23,864 bases of DNA from Dissophora ornata (taxonomy: Eukaryota > Mortierellomycota > Mortierellomycetes > Mortierellales > Mortierellaceae), in NCBI GenBank assembly GCA_025201705.1, contig MU617093.1, forward strand, positions 1 through 23,864. The letters are read 5' to 3'. Shown here piece after piece: positions 18,651-23,864 of this stretch; the stretch's first letter is position 1; the number at the start of each line of letters is the position of its first letter. The position numbers and the translations under genes were made by a program. The notes under the pieces are model-generated. The model was not told where the DNA came from. It worked only from the letters and a program-made list of their open reading frames with translations, and searched no databases.

Positions 18651-20762
18651 GTGATCTCCTCGGTTTGGGAGGGCGTAAGATTTTTGCCTCCATGCAAACT
18701 GTAGTCACAGGCGGTTGCGTTTTTGGGAAAAAAAAAAATTGCTTTGAACGCGTTTTGCGTTTGTTAAACAGGTCAACTTGCAGCCTGGACCCAAAGCAGT
18801 TCACTCTCTGACGTGATTCTTTTCTCGCGCTCTCTATCTCCAGATAGATGCCTTGGCCCTTTAATGGATCAGTTCCACGTAGTGGGTGCGCATCGTCATA
18901 TGATGATGATGCGGCCGCTCTGGGCCGGCGGACGGACTGGCCTGCGATCAAGCTGTCTGGTGGATGAGTCTTTCAAGCAATAATCAGCAGTCATTTAGCC
19001 AATGGCGGTCAACTGCACTGCCCGGAAAGCAAGACATCCAGCAGGGACCTCGCATTTTTCCTTCGCCGTTTGCAAACAGCGGTTGAGCCATTTTCTATTT
19101 CGCAATAAGGTTTTAAAGTTGCTGCGACGATACGTTTCCTTCTCCCTTCTCTTCCCCCCCCTCTCTTCCTCTCTCGCTCCAACCTTCCTTCCTCTTTCTT
19201 TTGCACGGCTTCCATTTACCAGATCATAATCTGCTAGATCTCGTCGCAAGACTTGTTCATCAATTCGCTCTCATTCTCTCGGTCATAAGTCTGACACCCT
19301 TCCTTCATTCTTCATATATACAGATCATCAAGGTAACTAATTCCCCCAGCCCATCCCACTTTACCCTACCTAGTTTTGAGAAAGTAGTGTATGTGTGTAT
19401 GCTACAAGGGGCAGTAGCAAATAGGTGTAAGCCTCGGAGAGGTGACCTCGCTGCCTCGGAAACTACGTCAAGACTACGTGTGTTTTGACGGGGTTCAGCA
19501 ATATAAACTACTACCATGAATCACACGACCATGCATTTACCGCTAAAGAGATTCTCCCCCAATTGCATTCGTTCGAGCGAAAAAATACAAGGCCTTTTTT
19601 TCTCTTTTCGTCAATGACTCGGGATGCGGAGAGGAGAAGTGTTGTTTCTTCGGATTGATATTCTTCTGCTTCTTCTACCTCATTCCTCCCTTCCCCCTTG
19701 TCGAGTCGCTCTTCTATTATCTCCTTCCTTGTTATCGATCAACGTTTAATCAGCCTCATGGTCTTCACACGAGGGCCCAGTCACTACGGCCCACACTCCA
19801 GACCAGGGAGGGAAGGAAAAAAGAAAATGAAGAAAAGGCATCGGGCTCACGAACACGTCCAACACAAGCATCCTTTTGAAAATTGCCTGGTTCTTCATTG
19901 TTTTTGATCCTTTTACACCTCGGTCATTTATTCCGTTCTGGTCGTCCTCACAATACATGGAATTAAACTTACGAATCAACACATGCCCATTGCTATTAAC
20001 AACCGTGTCGCACAGAATACAAACTCTTTTGTACGGCGGAGGGAGAGAGCAAGACAAAGAGAGAGGTTAAGATGGATGAGAGATTGATGCAAAAAATGAA
20101 AAGGGGGTGGGGGTGTATGGAAGGGGGTTTCTGTGGAATAGCCCTTGGCACCAGGCGGGAAAACATTGGGCTGCATGAAGAAAAGAAACGCACAAGAGCG
20201 AGAGAAACAACAACAACTCGAAGGCACACAATGCAAAGCAGGGGGACACACACTAATATGCATCGGACAAGTGTATTGGAGGAGCGAGTTTGGACCTCTT
20301 GATTGCAGCTCCCCTCGTCTCTCGCTTTGGTGTGTGGATGTGAGTGCGCGTGTGGAGCAATAGGAGCGGAGGGAACAGACCTTCTCGAGGACAATGCATC
20401 ACCACGTTTGACCCATTGTCTCATTCGCCTGCCTCACACACCCTCATCTCGGTTCTCTTTTCCTTCCTTCCTTTTCATTTTCTGTCATCTTGCTTTTCAC
20501 CGCCCTCTCCTGGCACTTCTCCCTCTCCCTCTCATTTCTCTCATCCTCCACTTCTACACCTGGCCCTTGCAACTCCCCTTGGTACATCCTCTGCCCAACT
20601 CATCTAAATTCGACTTTTATTCTCCATTCTTCTTTCCATCTCTCCATTGTTCTAGAGCCGCGTTCTTCTCCTTGAAGCGAGGGTCTTCCTCCCTTTCTCG
20701 TCCTCCTCTCCGTATCCTTCGAAATAGAACACTCCTTGCCTGCATACCTTGATACGCTAGCC
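18651..20762. other. long intergenic region and probable leader of the Psp1-domain gene
   Basis: About 2.1 kb without a supported gene. GCGTTTT-like motifs continue to about 18770. Two pyrimidine-rich tracts (about 19135-19200 and 20450-20715) resemble fungal promoter or transcription-start tracts. Between them lies mixed sequence with purine-rich patches (20035-20225). AAG|GTAACT at 19330-19338 and CGCTAG at 20755-20760, just before the start codon, could be the ends of a leader intron, which is speculation. Several short upstream ATG frames exist; none looks conserved or protein-like. Confidence 0.5.
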
Positions 20763-23666
20763 ATGGACAACAAACAGTCGGGCATGGTCACCCCTCCAAT
20801 TGTCTCGCCTCGGCCTATCCAGACGCAAAAGGCTCTGAGTGCAGATGAGAATTGGAAAGTCGTTGGTAGTCCTCCAAGGAGACCGCTGATGTCTCCTCCA
20901 GAGGAGAGGGAGCGAAACCGTGTACTGCAAGAGAACGACATAACAACCGTTGAAGGGAACAGGAATAAGGCCTTAGCAACAGCAATAGGAGCGGACCTCG
21001 TGGATTTGGCAGACTCGACTATCTCGTCCATCTCTGGAGGCACCTTTAACGAATCATCCTCTTCGTCCTCGACTGCCTCCTCAACATCGTCCCCGGCATC
21101 CCCCACTGTGCCGCAGCACAAACAACCGGTACATCGAATCCTGTCTGGCCAAGATTTGAGACAGGGATCGTTGGTCACTCAAATCACATCAGGAGACCAT
21201 CGAACGACTGGGTTTGTGTCAACAAAGGGTATATCCCCCTTCGACCAGTACTCTCTCCTGGACGAGGCACCGCCGCAGCCGCTGCACTACAAGAGCTCTA
21301 GCACCGGAGCGCTCAACGACAGACACCTCGAAGCTGCATCGTTTTCTCTTCTCGGCGACCATGGCGTAGGACCGGGCGAAAGTTTCCACAGCAAATCCCA
21401 GTCGCTGAACAGTGTAGGACGGGGGGCGGGAGTGACGCGAGGCGGTCTGAGACAGAGTGGCGGCGGATTGGAATCGCCACTGAATTTCAGTCCATTTATT
21501 TGGAACGGGAGGCCTGCAAAGGACTCGAACGATTTGCCAGCCACAACAGCCACGAATAGCAATAGCAACAGCCTCAACACAAGCGGTCCAGGTTTCTCTC
21601 GACCTGGCAGAAGTCTCTCCTTTTCGGATTCTGGTTTCTCAAGCGCGTTTGGGCTTTCCTCAGCTAAGCTTGCACTAGATCAGGATGACGAGGATGTTTT
21701 AAGATATCGGCCACCCTTACCGACCATGGAGGAAGAGTCTGAGGATACATTCGAGCCGCGGATGAGTCGGGCACGAAGCTTCTCGACGTCAGCTGCTCTG
21801 GGCTCTAGTGCATTCCCTGGCGGTCTCTCTGGCTCTGCGTTTTCTAGCGCAGGGTCGCAGGATCCTTTCAGCATGAGCAGTGGGTCATTTGGTGGGTCGA
21901 GCCTGATGTTGGGAAATGAAGGTCAACTGCCGCCCAACCGCAAACCCCCTGGTGTGTCTGCATGGCCAAGCTCGACGAATGCCGATACAGCCACGTTGAG
22001 CCATCGACGCTCTGTCACCTCGAATTCAGCGTTCAACACACCTGTCTGGGAATCACATGGACCGTTTCAGCCCCTACCCCCGCCCGTGGAAAGAGACCTT
22101 CATGGGGATCGACAGCGCGTGGCACGACGCTTCTCTCTGGCACCTGCCTCTGGCTTTCAGAATTACGATGCCTTCTTGGATGACATTGACGCTGGCAATT
22201 CGTCGACTTTGGGAAGCTTCAATCGGTAAGTGATCAATACAACACATGTATGCATCTTTGGATCACCAATTTCCTGCTTTTCTAGGTTTCGAACCCCGAC
22301 TTGGTACCAAAGAGCTAACTGAAGGATATCTTCCCGCCTTTTTGTGGCCGTTTGCCGTTTTTAGTCATCCCCTTGACAACGAACTCGTTCATCAAGCCCA
22401 GCGTCGGCACTCTGTAGCAGGTTTCGGCGGATCGTATGTCCGACCGAACGTTACACCATTCAACCTGGCGACTTCTCTGGAATCTCTGCAGCTTAACGAC
22501 AACGACCAAGCCAATAGCTGGAATTTGAACGAGGGACTTTATGAAGAGGACGAGTATCAGACACAAGGACCGAGCGCGAAGGACCTTGGAAAGGGACTTT
22601 CACTTGGCCAACTACCTAACTGTGGCTCGTTGTATGTTGTGGAATTCAAAGCTGGCAGGAATGACCTGTTCTATGTCGCTGAGAACAGTGGCATGTCCCT
22701 CAAAACGGGAGACCTCGTTATAGTGGAGGCAGACCGAGGCAGGGACCTGGGCAAAATCACCAATGACTCGATAACGCCTCAGCAGATCCAAGCAATGCAG
22801 GCACAGCAGGCAGAGATTGCGGCCATACAGGCGCAGCAAGATGGGAGCGGTGGTGGTGGCAGCGGCGGACATCGTGCACCAAAGGAAATCCATCCCAAGC
22901 GGATCTTTAGGTTGGCGCAGGCGTCTGAGATCGCTCTGCAGGCGGTCAAGGGTCAGGACGAAATCAAGGCTATGATGGTTTGCCAGACGAAGGTCCGGCA
23001 GAAGCGTCTTCCCATGGAAGTCGTCGACGCTGAGTATCAATGGTTAGTCCATGGTCGTCAGTCATTGCTGCAGTACTGTATCTCCCTCTTCTCTTTTCTA
23101 AACGCACCGTTCTATCTGTATACTTCATTTTACCGGACAGGGATCGACGCAAGCTGACGTTCTACTTTGTTGCGGAGAGACGGATTGATTTCCGTGAGTT
23201 GGTCCGGGATCTATTCAAGATTTATAAGACTAGGATCTGGATGTACGCTGTGAGTCCCAGCATGATACCCTCGACTGTTACGGGACTCCAGTCCAGCTCG
23301 CCTCCTCCACTGTCCCCTACCCCACTCACCCACCAACAGCTGCACCAGCACCCAGGAGGAGTATCGTCCATGGCATCGCCAACATCTCCACGTCATGCTG
23401 AACCACAGTCATCGCCCATGAGCCCTATGAGCAGCTATACTTTTACGCAGTTCTCACAGCAGTATCAACCCCAGCATAACCAGTACAGTCAATATCTGCA
23501 GTACCAACAGATGCCCATGCATCTACAGCAACAGCAGCACCAGCAGTTACAGCAGCAGCAACTTATGTCGGGTCACCATCGACCACTACAGCCGTTCTTC
23601 TCACAGCAACAGCAGACGCAACAACAGCAACAACAACACTCCTACCCCTACTCGTCTGGCAATTGA
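20763..23666 (+). CDS. Psp1 C-terminal-domain protein with Ser-rich N-terminus and polyQ tail
   Basis: Exons 20763-22225, 22286-22303 (18-nt micro-exon), 22365-23042, 23141-23666; 2,685 nt, 894 aa (888 if the micro-exon is skipped). The conserved domain spans about 575-755: LPNCGSLYVVEFKAGRNDLFYV, a GDLVIVEADRGRDLG segment, LPMEVVDAEYQWDRRKLTFY and RIDFRELVRDLFKIYKTRIWM. In yeast, Psp1 is a high-copy suppressor of DNA polymerase alpha mutants, and the bacterial relative is RicT/YaaT; the biochemical role is unclear. A Gln/Gly-rich insert interrupts the domain. The first 490 residues are Ser/Pro-rich and probably disordered, with basophilic kinase motifs. The last 140 are Gln-rich. The start is the first ATG in the frame, after a pyrimidine-rich leader. 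A GTGAGT donor-like site after TRIWMYA could give a shorter or different tail. Confidence 0.88.
22286..22303 (+). other. candidate 18-nt micro-exon in the Psp1-domain gene
   Basis: It is flanked by a pyrimidine-rich acceptor (CTGCTTTTCTAG) and a GTACCA donor. The two introns it defines are 60 and 61 nt, and the second has a CTAAC branch site and a T-rich acceptor tract. Including it preserves phase 2 on both sides and adds six residues. Confidence 0.55.
23526..23640 (+). repeat. CAG/CAA-rich polyglutamine tract
   Basis: Runs of CAG and CAA codons at the C-terminal end of the Psp1-domain protein, with interspersed His, Met and Leu. The mixed codons suggest purifying selection for Gln content rather than a pure unstable microsatellite. 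Confidence 0.85.
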
Positions 23667-23864
23667 AATGATAGCAACTGCGACGAATGATGACATTGTT
23701 CAAGAGACAGAGAGAGATATATAGACCCTTTAGACCTTCGTACAATACGTAGTGCACTCACACCTACACCCATACACTGTACCTTTTATGTTTGTTTCCT
23801 CCCCTCCTCCCCATTCCACCTCAGTGCCCTCGTCCCCTCCTTCTCCCCTCCCCCTTTTTTTTCT
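23667..23864 (+). other. 3' flank of the Psp1-domain gene
   Basis: A GA-rich/AT patch (GAGAGAGATATATAG, about 23708-23722) is followed by a long pyrimidine-rich tract that runs off the window edge. No canonical AATAAA is seen. The tract may be the promoter of the next gene or simple sequence. Confidence 0.4.

Noticed and set aside
18885..18920. Palindromic CATATG/GATGATG cluster with a NotI-like site
   Set aside because: Short, low-information repeats of CAT/ATG; no evidence of function.
18586..18951. 121-codon minus-strand frame over the repeat element
   Set aside because: It crosses the inverted-repeat arm and an A/T homopolymer, with no domain and no splice or promoter context.
20303..20752. 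149-codon + strand frame before the Psp1-domain gene
   Set aside because: It translates a pyrimidine-rich leader into Leu/Pro/Ser/Phe low-complexity sequence and ends just before the real start.
20600..21178. 192-codon minus-strand frame
   Set aside because: Antisense of the start of the Psp1-domain exon; composition mirrors the Ser-rich sense strand and it has no motif.
22283..22310. tRNA T-arm-like GGGGTTCGAAACC on the minus strand
   Set aside because: The flanking bases do not form a T stem or any further tRNA arms; the sequence is the micro-exon and its edges.

Overview
This window looks like a gene-dense, intron-rich fungal chromosome, probably from an early-diverging lineage; Mortierellomycota or Mucoromycota would fit. 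The evidence is short introns (mostly 58-113 nt) with GTA/GTG donors and CTAAC/CTGAC-like branch points, AATAAA-type signals, pyrimidine-rich leaders, a large F-box/LRR-like protein, and fungal Psp1, Rictor and metaxin homologues. The taxonomic placement is inference. I see no operons, prophage, CRISPR array or complete autonomous transposon.

Layout: (1) 1-1310 holds one tRNA-Trp(CCA) at 306-378 and otherwise no gene I can support. (2) 1311-3470 (-) is an intronless F-box/LRR-like protein. (3) 4043-5724 (-) is fructose-1,6-bisphosphatase in four exons. (4) 6580-8384 (-) is a TAF1A/Rrn11-like RNA polymerase I initiation factor in six exons, divergently transcribed from (5) 8595-9221 (+), phosphoribosylglycinamide formyltransferase (ADE8/GART). 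(6) 9396-10939 (+) is a metaxin/Sam37-like GST-fold protein with a repeat-rich N-terminal extension and a GC-AG intron. (7) 11534-18328 (+) is the TORC2 subunit Rictor (Avo3/Ste20 family), reconstructed here as 26 exons encoding about 1,499 aa. (8) 18329-20762 is a 2.4 kb intergenic/leader region with a nested inverted-repeat element and long pyrimidine tracts. (9) 20763-23666 (+) is a Psp1 C-terminal-domain protein of about 894 aa, probably with an 18-nt micro-exon and a polyglutamine tail.

The genes are mostly housekeeping and growth-related: gluconeogenesis, de novo purine synthesis, rRNA transcription, mitochondrial outer-membrane biogenesis and TORC2 signalling. The most suggestive arrangement is the roughly 200-bp promoter shared by the Pol I factor and the purine enzyme. 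All exon models were worked out by hand from splice signals, reading-phase continuity and remembered family motifs, without alignment or transcript data. Each model closes in frame. I did not find a convincing undescribed multi-gene system; the findings are gene-structure and repeat anomalies.
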